64,000 bases of DNA. It comes from Anoxybacillus tengchongensis. Lineage in GTDB: Bacteria > Bacillota > Bacilli > Bacillales > Anoxybacillaceae. Position numbers and translations under genes: made by a program. Under the pieces are notes generated by a model. It was not told the origin of the DNA and did not search any database. It saw nothing but the letters and a program-made list of their open reading frames with translations. Where the stretch lies: assembly GCF_014201585.1 (NCBI RefSeq), contig NZ_JACHES010000001.1, positions 124,001 through 188,000 of the forward strand. The letters run 5' to 3'. Positions 15,455 to 26,728 of this stretch are shown here, one piece after another (positions within the stretch are counted from its first letter, which is position 1; each line of letters begins with the position of its first letter).

Positions 15455-16615
15455 ATGAAGCGCGCTCCCATCTTATTTTTCTTTCTTCTTTTTTTCTTGC
15501 CTTCTATTGTACAAGCTTCACCAACAACGAATGAACTAGTGAAACAACAGGCGGAACAAGTTGGAGTTGAGTCGATGAAACAATATTGGGATCATATTGT
15601 TCAACAGTATGGTGGTCTATTGCCAGAAAGTCAAAAAGGTTCCTTTTGGCAGTTTATTCATGGCGAAAAAGAACTATCGCTCAGTGAATGGTTGCGGGCG
15701 TTTATAAAATTTTTATTGTACGAGCTGATGGCGAATGGAAAATTGCTTGGGACACTTATTTTATTAACGATATTTAGCTTATTTTTACAATCGTTACAAA
15801 ACGCTTTTTCACATCATGCTGTCAGTAAAGTCGCACATGCAGTTGTTTATATGGTGTTAATGATTATTGCGCTAAATAGTTTTCATGTTGCGGTGACGTA
15901 TGCGAAAGAAGCCATTCAAACGATGACGAGTTTTATGATTGCCCTTTTACCCATTTTACTTGCGCTGATGGCGTCGTCTGGTGGTGTTGTATCCGTAGCT
16001 TTTTTTCACCCAATTGTGTTGTTTTTTATGAATATAACAGGAACGATCGTTGAACATTTTTCATTACCACTTTTGTTTTTAGCGACAATTTTAAGCATCG
16101 TTAGTTTATTAAGCGAACATTATAAAGTAACCAAATTGGCGGATTTGTTGCGCAACATTAGTGTCGGTTCACTTGGTGTAATGCTGACGATTTTTTTCGG
16201 TGTATTGTCGGTCAAGGGAGCGACAACCGCAATTGCGGATGGAGTGGCGATACGAGCAGCTAAATTTGTGGCAGGAAATTTTATCCCGATTATCGGGAGG
16301 ATGTTTACGGATGCGGCAGATACCGTTGTCACCGCGTCTGTCTTATTAAAAAATACAGTCGGTTTATTTGGGGTCGCTTTATTACTTCTTATTGCGGCAT
16401 TTCCAGCGATCAAAATTTTAGTGATTGCTCTTATTTATCAAATAGCCGCTGCGATGTTACAGCCGATGGGAGGAGGCATCGTCATTTCCTGTTTGAGCAT
16501 AATGAGCAAAAGTATCATGTATGTGCTCGTTGCTCTAATGATCGTATCGCTTATGTTTTTTTTAAGTATGACCGTCATTATCGCAGCAGGAAATTTAACG
16601 ATGATGGTTCGCTGA
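15455..16615 (+). CDS. spoIIIAE: Stage III sporulation protein AE
   Basis: A 386-residue polytopic protein with an N-terminal signal-like helix (about 4-21), an outside segment to about 85, and then some seven to eight membrane segments ending at residue 385. Matches SpoIIIAE, the largest membrane part of the mother-cell channel. Starts four bases after spoIIIAD with AAGGGGTGATGAC as ribosome site. Confidence 0.94.
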   Translation: MKRAPILFFFLLFFLPSIVQASPTTNELVKQQAEQVGVESMKQYWDHIVQQYGGLLPESQKGSFWQFIHGEKELSLSEWLRAFIKFLLYELMANGKLLGTLILLTIFSLFLQSLQNAFSHHAVSKVAHAVVYMVLMIIALNSFHVAVTYAKEAIQTMTSFMIALLPILLALMASSGGVVSVAFFHPIVLFFMNITGTIVEHFSLPLLFLATILSIVSLLSEHYKVTKLADLLRNISVGSLGVMLTIFFGVLSVKGATTAIADGVAIRAAKFVAGNFIPIIGRMFTDAADTVVTASVLLKNTVGLFGVALLLLIAAFPAIKILVIALIYQIAAAMLQPMGGGIVISCLSIMSKSIMYVLVALMIVSLMFFLSMTVIIAAGNLTMMVR

Positions 16616-16631
16616 AAGGAGAATAGAAGCT

Positions 16632-17201
16632 GTGGGACTATTGACCGAATGGATTTCCCATCTCATTACGTTCATCTTGCTAGCCGTTATCATTGATCTC
16701 ATTTTGCCAAACGGATCATTCCAAAAATATGTAAAGATAGTTGTCGGTTTACTGTTTATTTTCATTTTATTTTCACCGCTTCTTCGTTTATTTCATGGAA
16801 ATGTAGATACGTGGTTCGCTTCGATTCAACACCAACAAAATGAAACGCTTGAAAATGACATTGAAAGAAAGAAAAAAGAAATACAAGCCTCACAACGTGC
16901 ATATATTTTAGAACAAATGGCTGTCCAGCTAAAGAACACAGCGGCTGAGGAGTTGATGCGCACATATGGTTTAACGGTGACGGATATTTCATTAACGATC
17001 GGGGAGACGGAAAAAACCCCCCCTCCGATTGAGGCGATTACGGTTGAATTAGCAGAAGAAACAAGTTCTGTTGTCAAACCGATTCGCATTGAGTCATCGC
17101 CACAAATAACAAATGAACATGATGACCTCGCTCGCTTTTTAGCAAACATGTGGGGAGTAGACCCACAAACGATCACGATTCACCTAGAAAGGAGGGAGTA
17201 G
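16632..17201 (+). CDS. spoIIIAF: Stage III sporulation protein AF
   Basis: A 189-residue protein with two N-terminal helices (about 10-27 and 34-52) and a soluble alpha/beta ring-building domain at the C-terminus (about 80-189). GTG start after AAAGGAGAATAGAAGCT. Position and length are as expected for SpoIIIAF. Confidence 0.92.
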   Translation: MGLLTEWISHLITFILLAVIIDLILPNGSFQKYVKIVVGLLFIFILFSPLLRLFHGNVDTWFASIQHQQNETLENDIERKKKEIQASQRAYILEQMAVQLKNTAAEELMRTYGLTVTDISLTIGETEKTPPPIEAITVELAEETSSVVKPIRIESSPQITNEHDDLARFLANMWGVDPQTITIHLERRE

Positions 17202-17207
17202 GGAGGG

Positions 17208-17774
17208 GTGAAACAATGGATTGAAAAAAACGGACTAATCGCAATCCTTTTGGCTTTCGGTTTGTCATTTATGATCTTTAGCAATGTATTTAACTCCTCT
17301 TCTTCAAAACAAGTTCAGCAAGAAACAACTCAAGCTGTATTTCGTCAAACAGATGAAGAGAAAAAATTAAAACAAATTTCCGACTATGAAAAACGATACG
17401 AACAACAACTAAAAGAAGCGCTTGAGGCGATTGTTGGCGTTGGTGAAGTAAAAGTAATCGTAAATGTCGATGCCACAGAACAAAACGTACTTGAAAAAAA
17501 TGCAATCATTCAAAAAAAACGAACGATGGAAGAAGATAAAGAAGGTGGAAAACGTCAAATTGAAGATGAATCAACAGACGAAAAAATTGTCATCGTCCGC
17601 AAAGGAGACGAAGAAACACCTCTCGTTTTGCAAACGAAAAAACCAGAAATTCGAGGTGTGCTTGTTGTTGCTAAAGGGGCTGATCAAGTGCAAGTGAAAA
17701 AATGGATTGTCGAAGCTGTGACGCGAACGTTGAACGTTCCGAGTCATCGCGTTGCTGTTTTACCAAAAAAGTAA
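17208..17774 (+). CDS. spoIIIAG: Stage III sporulation protein AG
   Basis: A 188-residue protein with one N-terminal membrane helix (about 10-27), a charged linker and a ring-building motif domain (GVGEVKVIVNVDA and EIRGVLVVAKGAD). SpoIIIAG forms the large ring of the channel in B. subtilis. GTG start after GGAGTAGGGAGGG, seven bases after spoIIIAF. Confidence 0.93.
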   Translation: MKQWIEKNGLIAILLAFGLSFMIFSNVFNSSSSKQVQQETTQAVFRQTDEEKKLKQISDYEKRYEQQLKEALEAIVGVGEVKVIVNVDATEQNVLEKNAIIQKKRTMEEDKEGGKRQIEDESTDEKIVIVRKGDEETPLVLQTKKPEIRGVLVVAKGADQVQVKKWIVEAVTRTLNVPSHRVAVLPKK

Positions 17775-17786
17775 GGGGGAGAACAT

Positions 17787-18350
17787 ATGTTGAAAAAGCA
17801 AACAGTTTGGTTGTTAACAATGTTTAGTTTAGTTGTCGTCTTATCGGTGTATTATGTAACAAGTCCTCAGCTTACAGAGCAAGTAGCGTTTGACCAAGAG
17901 GAAGAGGCAAACAATGAAAAAGGCTTAAAACCGACAGATGAAGCGATGAAAGAAGAAATCGTAAATGAGCAAGATGTGACTGTCGAACAAACGAATACTG
18001 GAAGTGACGATTTATTTACAGCACTTCGACTCGAAATTGAAGATGAGCGAAGCAAATTGCGTCAAGAGTTGAATGCCATTGTCGCTTCCAATAACGTATC
18101 TGCCGAAGAGAAAAGCAAAGCGATTGACCAGTTGCAACAGCTTTCCCATATTGCAGAAAAAGAAGCGGTGTTAGAAACGTTAATTAAATCGAAAGGATAT
18201 GACGATGCTCTTGTTCGCGTTCACGAAAATCAAGTGCATATTACAGTGAAAGCAAAAGAACATTCGAAAAAAGCAGCGAATGAAATTATCCAACTCGTTC
18301 AAAGTGAACTTGGCCGCGTGCAAGATGTAGCTGTTCGTTTCCAAAAATAA
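17787..18350 (+). CDS. spoIIIAH: Stage III sporulation protein AH
   Basis: A 187-residue bitopic protein with an N-terminal helix (about 8-25), an acidic linker and a C-terminal YscJ-like domain (about 85-187) that binds forespore SpoIIQ in B. subtilis. Last gene of the operon; a strong terminator follows. AAGGGGGAG precedes the ATG. Confidence 0.94.
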   Translation: MLKKQTVWLLTMFSLVVVLSVYYVTSPQLTEQVAFDQEEEANNEKGLKPTDEAMKEEIVNEQDVTVEQTNTGSDDLFTALRLEIEDERSKLRQELNAIVASNNVSAEEKSKAIDQLQQLSHIAEKEAVLETLIKSKGYDDALVRVHENQVHITVKAKEHSKKAANEIIQLVQSELGRVQDVAVRFQK

Positions 18351-18373
18351 CCGGTAAGCCGGTTATTTTTTTT
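18344..18373 (+). terminator. Terminator of the spoIIIA operon
   Basis: AAATAACCGG pairs with CCGGTTATTT around a TAAG loop, followed by eight T residues. The left arm overlaps the spoIIIAH stop. Confidence 0.9.
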
Positions 18374-18540
18374 CGGTTGAAAATAAATTTTATAATACTA
18401 TATAATAATAATTGTTTTTATGACCAGATATAAATTTTCTAACATTTTCTTATCATTTTATTGAATAATGGAAAAGGTGTGTCGTATCATGGTATTGTAT
18501 AATCTTTTTCTACAAATGATGGGGCGAGGGGTGTAAGTCA

Positions 18541-19041
18541 ATGTTGAAAATCCAAGAAATTCGCGAATTAATCCGATTAGTGAACGAATCAAACATTGTC
18601 GAGTTTGTGTATGAACACGACGGATCAAAAATTAAAATGAAAAAAGCTGGAGCAGCTGAACAGGTTGTTGTTGCTTCACCAAAAGTGGACGTGCCGCAAA
18701 TAGCTGTCGCTCAACAACAAACACCGGTGGCACCAGTTGTGGAGAAGGTGGAAGTGAAAGAAGAAGTGAAGCTGGAAAAACAAGCTATGGCAGCAGAAAA
18801 CTTACATACGATTACATCGCCGATGGTCGGTACATTTTATGCAGCGCCATCACCAGATGCTGCACCGTACGTAAAAGTTGGCGATAAAGTGAAAAAAGAT
18901 ACGATTGTATGTATTGTTGAAGCAATGAAATTATTTAACGAAATTGAAGCGGAAGTTGATGGGGAAATCGTAGAAGTGCTCGTGAAAAACGGTCAGCTCG
19001 TTGAATATGGACAACCTTTATTCCTTGTGAAGCCTGAATAA
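18541..19041 (+). CDS. accB: Acetyl-CoA carboxylase biotin carboxyl carrier protein
   Basis: A 166-residue BCCP. The N-terminal helix-strand part (1-38) and a Pro/Val/Glu-rich linker (about 40-85) lead to the biotinyl domain with VEAMKL, where Lys130 is the biotinylated residue. It carries CO2 from AccC to the carboxyltransferase for malonyl-CoA. The gene lies 13 bases ahead of accC. The 167 bases upstream, after the spoIIIA terminator, contain TATAAT at 18498-18503 but no convincing -35. Confidence 0.96.
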   Translation: MLKIQEIRELIRLVNESNIVEFVYEHDGSKIKMKKAGAAEQVVVASPKVDVPQIAVAQQQTPVAPVVEKVEVKEEVKLEKQAMAAENLHTITSPMVGTFYAAPSPDAAPYVKVGDKVKKDTIVCIVEAMKLFNEIEAEVDGEIVEVLVKNGQLVEYGQPLFLVKPE

Positions 19042-19054
19042 AGGAGCGATCGTG

Positions 19055-20407
19055 ATGATAAAAAAATTGTTAATTGCCAATCGTGGGGAAATTGCTGTTC
19101 GGATTATTCGGGCGTGCAAAGAGCTTGGTATCGAGACGGTTGCTGTATTTTCTGAGGCGGATCGCGAAGCGCTTCATGTTCAATTAGCAGACGAATCATA
19201 TTGTATCGGTCCAAAAACGTCTAAAGACAGCTACTTAAATTTTACAAATATTATGAGCGTAGCGACGTTAACTCAATGTGATGCTATTCATCCGGGCTAC
19301 GGGTTTTTAGCTGAAAACGCTGATTTTGCCGAACTATGTCGGGAATGTAACGTTACGTTTGTCGGACCAAGTCCGGAAGCGATTACAAAAATGGGTACAA
19401 AAGATGTTGCGCGTGAGACGATGAGACAAGCTGGGGTTCCGATTGTTCCTGGTTCACAAGGAATTATTGAAAGCATCGATGAAGCAATTGCGCTATCGAA
19501 CGAAATCGGGTATCCTGTAATTATTAAGGCAACTGCAGGTGGCGGTGGAAAAGGCATTCGTGTCGCTCGAAATGAGCAAGAGCTCATTAAAGGAATTACG
19601 ATCACGCAACAAGAAGCTGCAACAGCGTTTGGAAATCCAGGGGTATATATTGAAAAATACATCGAAGATTTCCGTCATGTAGAAATTCAAGTGCTAGCAG
19701 ACTCATATGGAAACGTCATTCACCTTGGAGAGCGCGATTGTACCATTCAACGTCGTTTACAAAAACTGTTAGAAGAAACGCCATCTCCTGTACTTGATGA
19801 AGAAATGCGTAAAAAAATGGGAGAAGCAGCTGTCAAAGCAGCGCAAGCAGTTCAATATACGGGGGCAGGAACGGTAGAATTTATTTACGACTACCGCAAC
19901 CGTCAGTTTTATTTTATGGAGATGAACACGCGCATTCAAGTTGAACATCCGGTGACGGAAATGGTAACAGGTGTCGATTTAATTAAAGAGCAAATTCGCG
20001 TAGCATCTGGTGAGAAATTAACGTTGAAACAAGAAGATGTGACGTTCAACGGCTGGTCTATTGAATGCCGAATTAATGCGGAAAATCCTGCGAAAAACTT
20101 TATGCCATCGGCTGGGAAAATACAAATGTATTTGCCGCCAGGAGGATTTGGTGTGCGAGTGGACTCTGCCGCTTACTCAGGCTATACGATTCCGCCGTAT
20201 TACGATTCGATGATTGCTAAACTGATCGTTCATGCACCGACGCGTGAAGAAGCGATTGCGCGTATGAAACGCGCCTTAAGTGAATTTGTCATTGAAGGAG
20301 TTCATACGACAATTCCGTTTCATTTAAAATTACTTGAGCACGAAAAATTTGTCGAAGGAAACTTTAATACAAAGTTTTTAGAAACATACGATGTAATGAA
20401 CTCTTAA
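19055..20407 (+). CDS. accC: Acetyl-CoA carboxylase biotin carboxylase subunit
   Basis: A 450-residue ATP-grasp biotin carboxylase. [18 protein letters not shown] at the start, the glycine-rich loop [13 protein letters not shown], the RDCTIQRR block and the catalytic [14 protein letters not shown] are all present. It carboxylates biotin on AccB. ATG chosen at 8 bases from AGGAG (19042-19046); a GTG one codon earlier is possible. It overlaps the upstream-most possible start of yqhY. Confidence 0.96.
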   Translation: MIKKLLIANRGEIAVRIIRACKELGIETVAVFSEADREALHVQLADESYCIGPKTSKDSYLNFTNIMSVATLTQCDAIHPGYGFLAENADFAELCRECNVTFVGPSPEAITKMGTKDVARETMRQAGVPIVPGSQGIIESIDEAIALSNEIGYPVIIKATAGGGGKGIRVARNEQELIKGITITQQEAATAFGNPGVYIEKYIEDFRHVEIQVLADSYGNVIHLGERDCTIQRRLQKLLEETPSPVLDEEMRKKMGEAAVKAAQAVQYTGAGTVEFIYDYRNRQFYFMEMNTRIQVEHPVTEMVTGVDLIKEQIRVASGEKLTLKQEDVTFNGWSIECRINAENPAKNFMPSAGKIQMYLPPGGFGVRVDSAAYSGYTIPPYYDSMIAKLIVHAPTREEAIARMKRALSEFVIEGVHTTIPFHLKLLEHEKFVEGNFNTKFLETYDVMNS

Positions 20408-20427
20408 TGATAAAGGAGGGGATTTGT

Positions 20428-20823
20428 TTGTCTGAACACGTATTAGAAATGGAAAATGGCCATAACAGTTTAGGTAAAGTAGAAATTGCGCCGGAAGTCA
20501 TTGAAGTGATCGCAGGCATTGCCGCTTCTGAAATTGAAGGAGTAGCGCAAATGCGCGGTAATTTTGCGGCTGGTGTCGTTGAGCGATTAGGTAAAAAAAA
20601 TCACGGCAAAGGCGTAAAAGTCGATTTAACAGATCGTGGCATTGTCATTGATATTTATTGTGTGATGAACTTTGGTGTATCTATTCCAACTGTTTCGCAA
20701 AAAATTCAAGAAAATGTTCGGCAGGCATTGTTGACGATGACAGGATTAGAAACAGCTGAAGTGAACGTCCATATTGTTGGCGTTCAATTTGAAACACCGA
20801 AAGTAGAGACGGAAGTCGAGTAA
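20428..20823 (+). CDS. yqhY: Asp23/Gls24-family protein YqhY
   Basis: A 131-residue Asp23 family protein (LGKVEIAPEVIEVIAGIAASEIEGV). The B. subtilis homologue is genetically linked with acetyl-CoA carboxylase and its loss upsets malonyl-CoA control, in keeping with the accBC-yqhY order here. The TTG at 20428 is chosen because AAAGGAGGGG (20412-20421) lies 6 bases ahead. An ATG at 20407 in the same frame overlaps accC but has no ribosome site. Confidence 0.88.
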   Translation: MSEHVLEMENGHNSLGKVEIAPEVIEVIAGIAASEIEGVAQMRGNFAAGVVERLGKKNHGKGVKVDLTDRGIVIDIYCVMNFGVSIPTVSQKIQENVRQALLTMTGLETAEVNVHIVGVQFETPKVETEVE

Positions 20824-20825
20824 AG

Positions 20826-20861
20826 AAAAAGGGCCATCTCGTTTATGAGATCGCCCTTTTT
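20826..20861 (+). terminator. Terminator after accBC-yqhY
   Basis: AAAAAGGGC (20826-20834) pairs with GCCCTTTTT (20853-20861); ATCTC pairs with GAGAT inside. A strong stem with a T-run end. Confidence 0.88.
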
Positions 20862-20943
20862 CAATGTGTGAGTGTTTTCTTTCGTCGAAATATGGTATGA
20901 TCATGATATAATTTTCGACAATATGATAGAAAGGGTTTTGGTC

Positions 20944-21330
20944 ATGAAACGGCATACAGCAAGGGAAAAAGCGTTACAAGCGTTGTTTCAAATTGACGTA
21001 GGAGGCATTGAACCACACGAAGCGGTTGCTAACGTCATTGAAGAAGAAACAGATCCGTTTATGGAGATGCTTGTTTTTGGCGTAGTTAAGCACCAGAAAG
21101 AAATCGATGATTTATTGCGCCAACATTTAGAAAAATGGACGTTAGAGCGTGTCGCAAATGTCGATCGTTCCATTTTGCGCATGGCTGTATTCGAAATGAA
21201 ATATATGGATGATATTCCGTTGAGTGTAAGTATGGACGAAGCTATTGAATTAGCCAAAGTATTCGGTGACGAAAAATCAAGTCGCTTTATTAACGGCGTA
21301 CTTGCAAAAATAAAAGAAACATTGTCTTAA
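20944..21330 (+). CDS. nusB: Transcription antitermination factor NusB
   Basis: A 128-residue all-helical protein starting [16 protein letters not shown], the family signature, and ending in [12 protein letters not shown]. With NusE (S10) it binds boxA RNA for rRNA antitermination. The frame is open further up to 20872, but homology sets the start at this ATG; the ribosome site AGAAAGGG is moderate. It is followed by folD at 23 bases. Confidence 0.95.
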   Translation: MKRHTAREKALQALFQIDVGGIEPHEAVANVIEEETDPFMEMLVFGVVKHQKEIDDLLRQHLEKWTLERVANVDRSILRMAVFEMKYMDDIPLSVSMDEAIELAKVFGDEKSSRFINGVLAKIKETLS

Positions 21331-21353
21331 AAGAATAAGGGGGAGAAGGGTTT

Positions 21354-22205
21354 ATGACAGCGCAAATCATTAACGGTTTTGAATTAGCAAAAGAAAAACG
21401 AGCACAATTAGCGAAAGAAGTCGAGCAGTTAAAACGAGAAGGTATTGTTCCATCACTAGCGGTTATTCTCGTTGGAGATCATCCTGCTTCACAATCGTAC
21501 GTGAAAGCGAAGCAAAAAGCATGTGAAGAAATTGGGGTTCGTTCAGTTTTACTGACTTTTCCAAGCGACATATCCGAGTCGTTTTTGTTAGAGCAAATTG
21601 CTCGTCTAAATGAAGACGGCTCAGTACATGGCATTTTAGTTCAATTGCCGCTACCGCCACAAATTAATGAATTACATGTGATTGAAGCGATCGCACCAGA
21701 AAAAGATGTCGATGGTTTCCATCCGCTCAATATTGGACGAATGATGACGGGACAACAAACATTTTTACCTTGTACACCGTATGGTATTTTATATATGGTG
21801 CAATCTTTGCAAGTTGATATTGCAGGAAAACATGTCGTTGTCGTTGGACGTAGTAACATTGTCGGTAAACCTGTCGGCCAACTGTTTTTACGTGAACATG
21901 CGACGGTAACGTATTGTCATTCACGCACAAACGATTTAGAAGCGATCACACGCCAAGCAGATATTTTAATTGTTGCGGTCGGCAAACCGAAGCTGATCAC
22001 GTCTTCATATGTGAAAAAAGGAGCAATTGTGATCGACGTCGGCGTTAATCGATTAGAAGATGGAAAGTTGTGTGGGGATGTCGATTTTGATGATGTAAAA
22101 CAAATAGCAAGCTACATTACCCCTGTGCCAAAAGGTGTCGGACCGATGACGATTACGATGTTGTTGCACAATACTGTACAAGCAGCACGTGAGCAACATA
22201 AATAA
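21354..22205 (+). CDS. folD: Bifunctional methylenetetrahydrofolate dehydrogenase/cyclohydrolase
   Basis: A 283-residue FolD, interconverting 5,10-methylene-, methenyl- and 10-formyl-tetrahydrofolate with NADP. The catalytic Lys lies in [14 protein letters not shown], followed by [21 protein letters not shown] and the NADP motif GRSNIVGKP; the tail [16 protein letters not shown] is intact. AAGGGGGAGAAGGG precedes the ATG. Confidence 0.96.
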   Translation: MTAQIINGFELAKEKRAQLAKEVEQLKREGIVPSLAVILVGDHPASQSYVKAKQKACEEIGVRSVLLTFPSDISESFLLEQIARLNEDGSVHGILVQLPLPPQINELHVIEAIAPEKDVDGFHPLNIGRMMTGQQTFLPCTPYGILYMVQSLQVDIAGKHVVVVGRSNIVGKPVGQLFLREHATVTYCHSRTNDLEAITRQADILIVAVGKPKLITSSYVKKGAIVIDVGVNRLEDGKLCGDVDFDDVKQIASYITPVPKGVGPMTITMLLHNTVQAAREQHK

Positions 22206-22219
22206 GCGAGGTTATTTTT

Positions 22220-23569
22220 GTGACAGACATGAGGTATGTAACTGTTGCGGCGTTAACGAAGTACATTAAGCGAAAATTTGAAGTCGATCCCCATTTACAA
22301 GATTTATGGATTAAAGGAGAAATTTCGAATTTTACATATCATTCGCGCGGACATATGTATTTTACTTTAAAAGATGAACAAGCCCGCATTCAAGCGGTTA
22401 TGTTTGCAGGATATAATCGTCAGCTTACATTTAAGCCCGAAAATGGAATGACTGTACTTGTACGCGGCGAAATTTCCGTATACGAGCCGAGTGGAACGTA
22501 TCAAGTATATGTCAAAGAGATGCAGCCGGATGGGATCGGTGCCCTTTACTTAGCGTATGAGCAATTAAAAAAGAAACTGGAACAAGAAGGACTATTTGCA
22601 AAAGAGCATAAAAAGCCAATCCCAAAATTTCCACAACATATCGGGGTTGTGACATCGCCAACCGGGGCAGCGATTCGCGATATTTTAACGACGATTCGTC
22701 GCCGCTATCCGCTAGCAAAAGTCATTTTATTTCCGACGCTCGTTCAAGGGGAACAAGCTTCGTTATCGATCGTTCAATCGATTCAAAAAGCGAATGACAT
22801 GGGATATATTGATGTGCTCATCGTCGGACGCGGTGGTGGCTCGATTGAAGAACTTTGGGCGTTTAATGAAGAAATTGTGGCGCGGGCGATTTTTGCCTCG
22901 CGCGTTCCGATTATTTCTGCTGTCGGGCATGAAACGGACTACACGATTGCTGACTTTGTTGCCGACTTGCGTGCACCGACGCCAACTGGAGCAGCGGAGC
23001 TTGCAGTGCCACATGTTGCAGATTTGCTTTCCCGTGTGTCTGATCAACAGGCGCGTCTCATTCGAGCAATGAAAGAACGAATGAATATGGAACAAAAACG
23101 GCTTCAATCGTTACGTTCATCATATGCTTTTCGCTATCCAAAGCGACTTTATGAACAAAAAGAGCAGCAACTAGATATGCTTGTTGATCGATTGCAACGG
23201 CAAATGAACGATATGTTAAAACAACAAAAAAACAAACTTCAGCAACTACAGCTGACGTTATTGGCCCAGCATCCGCAATCACGAATCGAAAAAGCGACTG
23301 ACCGTGTTCGTACGTTAGAACAAACAATCGTTCGCAACATGAGCGATGTGATTAAACAAAAGAAGTGGTCGCTTGCAACAACGATGGCGAAGCTCGACGC
23401 GCTTAGCCCATTAAAAATTATGGAACGAGGATATAGTCTTGCATACGATGAACAAAACAAACTCATTAAGACAGTGACACAACTGGAAACAGGAGCTCGA
23501 GTTCATATCCGTTTTCAAGACGGGCGCGCGCATTGTATTGTTTCTGACATTGAGGAGGAGAACGTATGA
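22220..23569 (+). CDS. xseA: Exodeoxyribonuclease VII large subunit
   Basis: A 449-residue XseA. An OB-fold N-terminal domain (about 1-100, [14 protein letters not shown]) precedes the catalytic domain with [14 protein letters not shown] and [14 protein letters not shown], then long coiled coils (about 265-400). With XseB it degrades single-stranded DNA. GTG start; an ATG three codons in is an alternative. Its end overlaps xseB by four bases (ATGA), a coupling typical of this pair. Confidence 0.95.
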   Translation: MTDMRYVTVAALTKYIKRKFEVDPHLQDLWIKGEISNFTYHSRGHMYFTLKDEQARIQAVMFAGYNRQLTFKPENGMTVLVRGEISVYEPSGTYQVYVKEMQPDGIGALYLAYEQLKKKLEQEGLFAKEHKKPIPKFPQHIGVVTSPTGAAIRDILTTIRRRYPLAKVILFPTLVQGEQASLSIVQSIQKANDMGYIDVLIVGRGGGSIEELWAFNEEIVARAIFASRVPIISAVGHETDYTIADFVADLRAPTPTGAAELAVPHVADLLSRVSDQQARLIRAMKERMNMEQKRLQSLRSSYAFRYPKRLYEQKEQQLDMLVDRLQRQMNDMLKQQKNKLQQLQLTLLAQHPQSRIEKATDRVRTLEQTIVRNMSDVIKQKKWSLATTMAKLDALSPLKIMERGYSLAYDEQNKLIKTVTQLETGARVHIRFQDGRAHCIVSDIEEENV

Positions 23570-23778
23570 CGTTTGAAGAAGCGATGAGCAAACTTGAAGA
23601 CATTGTGCAAAAGTTAGAAGAGGGGGACGTTCCCCTTGAGGAAGCGATTCACTTTTTCCAAGAGGGCATGAAATTATCGAAGTTTTGTCACGACAAATTA
23701 CAGCAAGTTGAAAAACAAATGGAATTTATTTTACGAGAAGATGGGCAGCTTGAACCGTTTACGGTGCAGGAGGAATAG
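23566..23778 (+). CDS. xseB: Exodeoxyribonuclease VII small subunit
   Basis: A 70-residue helical hairpin protein with the family core [20 protein letters not shown]. It binds several-fold to the XseA coiled coil. GAGGAGGAGAACGT upstream and a 4-base overlap with xseA show coupling; ispA follows after three bases. Confidence 0.95.
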   Translation: MTFEEAMSKLEDIVQKLEEGDVPLEEAIHFFQEGMKLSKFCHDKLQQVEKQMEFILREDGQLEPFTVQEE

Positions 23779-23781
23779 ACG

Positions 23782-24660
23782 TTGAATACGGAATTAGTAT
23801 TGCGACAATATAAAGAACAAATTGAACAGCAGCTCCCCGTATACATTGAATCGTTGCGGGCACCTGAGACGATTAAAGAAGCGATGTTATATTCGTTGCA
23901 AGCAGGTGGCAAACGCATTCGTCCTCTTTTATTGCTTGCAACGTTACATGCGTTTCGTAAACACATTGACATTGGCATGTCTGTTGCCTGTGCGCTTGAA
24001 ATGATTCATACGTATTCACTTATTCATGATGATTTGCCAAGTATGGATAACGATGATTTACGGCGTGGTAAACCGACAAATCATAAAGTATTTGGTGAAG
24101 CCAATGCTATTTTAGCAGGCGACGCGTTACTGACATACGCTTTTCAAGTCGTTGCCGATGCTGAAGCTATTTCACCTGACGTAAAAGTCCGTCTCATTTC
24201 TGAATTAGCGAAAGCGGCTGGACCTGAAGGAATGGTTGGCGGACAAGTAGCCGACCTTGAAGGAGAAGGAAAAACGATTCATTTGCAACAATTAGAATAC
24301 ATTCACCGTCATAAAACAGGAAAGTTGTTACAATACAGCGTTCGAGCGGGTGCCATATTAGGTGAAGCAACAGAAAAACAATTAACGCTGTTAACAACAT
24401 TTGCCGACCATCTCGGCTTAGCGTTTCAAATTCGCGATGACATTTTAGATATTGAAGGAGACGAACAAAAAATCGGAAAAAAAGTAGGAAGCGACATCGA
24501 AAATCATAAATCGACTTATCCTGCCCTTTTGACGCCTGATGGGGCAAAAAGGAAACTTCTCGATCATATGAAAGAGGCGCGTACACTTCTTCATGAAGTC
24601 GGGGTGGACGTATCGCTACTACATTATATTTGTGATATCGTCGAAACGCGCGATCATTAA
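23782..24660 (+). CDS. ispA: Farnesyl diphosphate synthase
   Basis: A 292-residue trans-prenyltransferase making the C15 diphosphate from IPP and DMAPP. The first aspartate-rich motif is HDDLPSMDNDDLRRG and the second is IRDDILDI; GGKRIRPLL binds IPP. TTG start after GGAGGAATAGACG, coupled to xseB. Together with dxs downstream it marks the isoprenoid (MEP) block. Confidence 0.95.
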   Translation: MNTELVLRQYKEQIEQQLPVYIESLRAPETIKEAMLYSLQAGGKRIRPLLLLATLHAFRKHIDIGMSVACALEMIHTYSLIHDDLPSMDNDDLRRGKPTNHKVFGEANAILAGDALLTYAFQVVADAEAISPDVKVRLISELAKAAGPEGMVGGQVADLEGEGKTIHLQQLEYIHRHKTGKLLQYSVRAGAILGEATEKQLTLLTTFADHLGLAFQIRDDILDIEGDEQKIGKKVGSDIENHKSTYPALLTPDGAKRKLLDHMKEARTLLHEVGVDVSLLHYICDIVETRDH

Positions 24661-24708
24661 TAGCATTGAGGAAATAAGCAACATGTGGTATAGTGGAAAA
24701 GAAATGTT

Positions 24709-24743
24709 AGCCGTTCACACGTTCGTGTAAGCGGCTCTTTTTT
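24709..24743 (+). terminator. Terminator after ispA
   Basis: AGCCG (24709-24713) and CGGCT (24732-24736) pair, with ACACG/CGTGT stacked inside, followed by a T run. It separates ispA from dxs. Confidence 0.8.
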
Positions 24744-24832
24744 GCGTACAAGCATGTTTATCTGTATAATTGAAAATACATAAAACTGTATGATATCGAT
24801 TGTTTTAGCTTACATGAAAGAGAGTGATCGCG

Positions 24833-26725
24833 TTGGATGTTACAGCGATTCAAAACCCGAAATTTTTAAAACAAATGTCAAATGAACAGCTCGTTCAATT
24901 GAGCGAGCAAATTCGACAATTTTTAATTGAAAAACTATCGAAAACAGGCGGACATATTGGCCCGAATCTCGGAGTCGTTGAATTGACAATCGCCCTTCAT
25001 AAAGTATTTGACAGTCCAAAAGATAAACTCATTTGGGATGTTGGCCATCAGTCGTACGTGCATAAAATTTTAACCGGTCGTGCCAGTCAGTTTGATACGT
25101 TGCGACAATATAAAGGATTGTGTGGTTTTCCAAAACGGAGTGAAAGTGAACATGACGTATGGGAAACGGGGCATAGTTCGACGTCGTTATCTGCCGCAAT
25201 GGGCATGGCGATTGCGCGCGACTTAAAGGGAACGGACGAATATATTGTTCCGATTATTGGAGACGGCGCACTCACCGGCGGAATGGCGCTAGAAGCATTA
25301 AATCATATCGGACATGAGAAAAAAGATATTATCGTCATTTTAAACGATAACGAAATGTCGATTGCTCCAAACGTTGGAGCGTTGCACAATGTGCTCGGGC
25401 GACTACGGACAGCAGGAAAATATCATTGGGTAAAAGATGAATTAGAAATGTTGTTGAAGAAAATTCCAGCTGTCGGTGGAAAGCTTGCTACAACAGCGGA
25501 ACGTGTCAAAGATAGCATCAAATATTTACTCGTTTCAGGCGTATTTTTTGAAGAGTTGGGCTTTACGTATTTTGGTCCGGTAGATGGCCATAACTTTGAA
25601 GATTTATTTGAAAACTTACATTATGCAAAAAAGACGAAAGGACCGGTTCTTGTTCACGTCATAACGAAAAAAGGAAAAGGATACCATCCTGCAGAAAGCG
25701 ATAAAGTCGGAACGTGGCACGGAACAGGACCATATAAAATTGAAACGGGTGATTTCATTCAAACGAAGCAATCTGCTCCTTCTTGGAGTGCGCTTGTGAG
25801 TGAAACGGTACGTAAATTAGCACGGGAAGATCGTCGCATTGTTGCTATTACGCCAGCGATGCCTGTTGGATCGAAATTGGAGGGATTTGCAAACGAATTT
25901 CCTGAGCGTATGTATGATGTTGGTATCGCTGAACAACATGCTGCAACGATGGCAGCTGGCTTAGCAACGCAAGGGATGAAACCGTTTTTAGCAATTTATT
26001 CAACCTTTTTACAACGGGCGTACGACCAAGTGGTTCATGATATTTGTCGCCAAAACTTAAACGTGTTTTTTGGCATTGACCGCGCAGGTCTCGTTGGTGC
26101 GGACGGTGAAACACATCAAGGGGTGTTTGATATCGCCTTCTTACGCCACATTCCAAACATGGTATTAATGATGCCAAAAGATGAAAATGAAGGGCAACAT
26201 ATGGTATATACAGCTATTCAATACGATGACGGCCCGATTGCGATGCGTTTTCCGCGCGGCAACGGTCTCGGTGTGCCGATGGATAAAGAATTGAAAAAAA
26301 TCCCGATCGGTACGTGGGAAGTGTTACGTGAAGGAACAGATGTTGCAATTTTAACGTTCGGTACGACGATTCCGATGGCGCTTCAAGCAGCTGAACGTCT
26401 TGCAAATGAAGGGATTTCTGTACAAGTTGTCAACGCTCGTTTTATTAAGCCACTTGATGAAGCGATGTTGCATACGTTACTACAACAAAACATGCCGTTA
26501 CTTACGATTGAAGAAGCGGTGCTTCAAGGTGGATTTGGTAGCGCAGTACTTGAATTTGCTCATGATCATGGGTACTATGGAGCGATGATCGACCGAATGG
26601 GCATACCGGATCGTTTTATCGAACATGGCGGTGTGTCGCAACTTCTTGAAGAAATTGGTTTGACAACAGAACATGTGATGGAACGGATTTATTTATTAAC
26701 TCCGAAAAAAAGAAAAAGGGCATGA
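24833..26725 (+). CDS. dxs: 1-Deoxy-D-xylulose-5-phosphate synthase
   Basis: A 630-residue thiamine-diphosphate enzyme condensing pyruvate and glyceraldehyde 3-phosphate, the entry step of the MEP isoprenoid pathway. [15 protein letters not shown]-like start (here [15 protein letters not shown]), the TPP/Mg motif [30 protein letters not shown] and the C-terminal transketolase domain are present. The TTG at 24833 is used because it aligns with B. subtilis and follows AAAGAGAGTGATC; a GTG at 24824 is in frame. The last residues are basic (KKRKRA). Confidence 0.95.
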   Translation: MDVTAIQNPKFLKQMSNEQLVQLSEQIRQFLIEKLSKTGGHIGPNLGVVELTIALHKVFDSPKDKLIWDVGHQSYVHKILTGRASQFDTLRQYKGLCGFPKRSESEHDVWETGHSSTSLSAAMGMAIARDLKGTDEYIVPIIGDGALTGGMALEALNHIGHEKKDIIVILNDNEMSIAPNVGALHNVLGRLRTAGKYHWVKDELEMLLKKIPAVGGKLATTAERVKDSIKYLLVSGVFFEELGFTYFGPVDGHNFEDLFENLHYAKKTKGPVLVHVITKKGKGYHPAESDKVGTWHGTGPYKIETGDFIQTKQSAPSWSALVSETVRKLAREDRRIVAITPAMPVGSKLEGFANEFPERMYDVGIAEQHAATMAAGLATQGMKPFLAIYSTFLQRAYDQVVHDICRQNLNVFFGIDRAGLVGADGETHQGVFDIAFLRHIPNMVLMMPKDENEGQHMVYTAIQYDDGPIAMRFPRGNGLGVPMDKELKKIPIGTWEVLREGTDVAILTFGTTIPMALQAAERLANEGISVQVVNARFIKPLDEAMLHTLLQQNMPLLTIEEAVLQGGFGSAVLEFAHDHGYYGAMIDRMGIPDRFIEHGGVSQLLEEIGLTTEHVMERIYLLTPKKRKRA

Positions 26726-26728
26726 GAG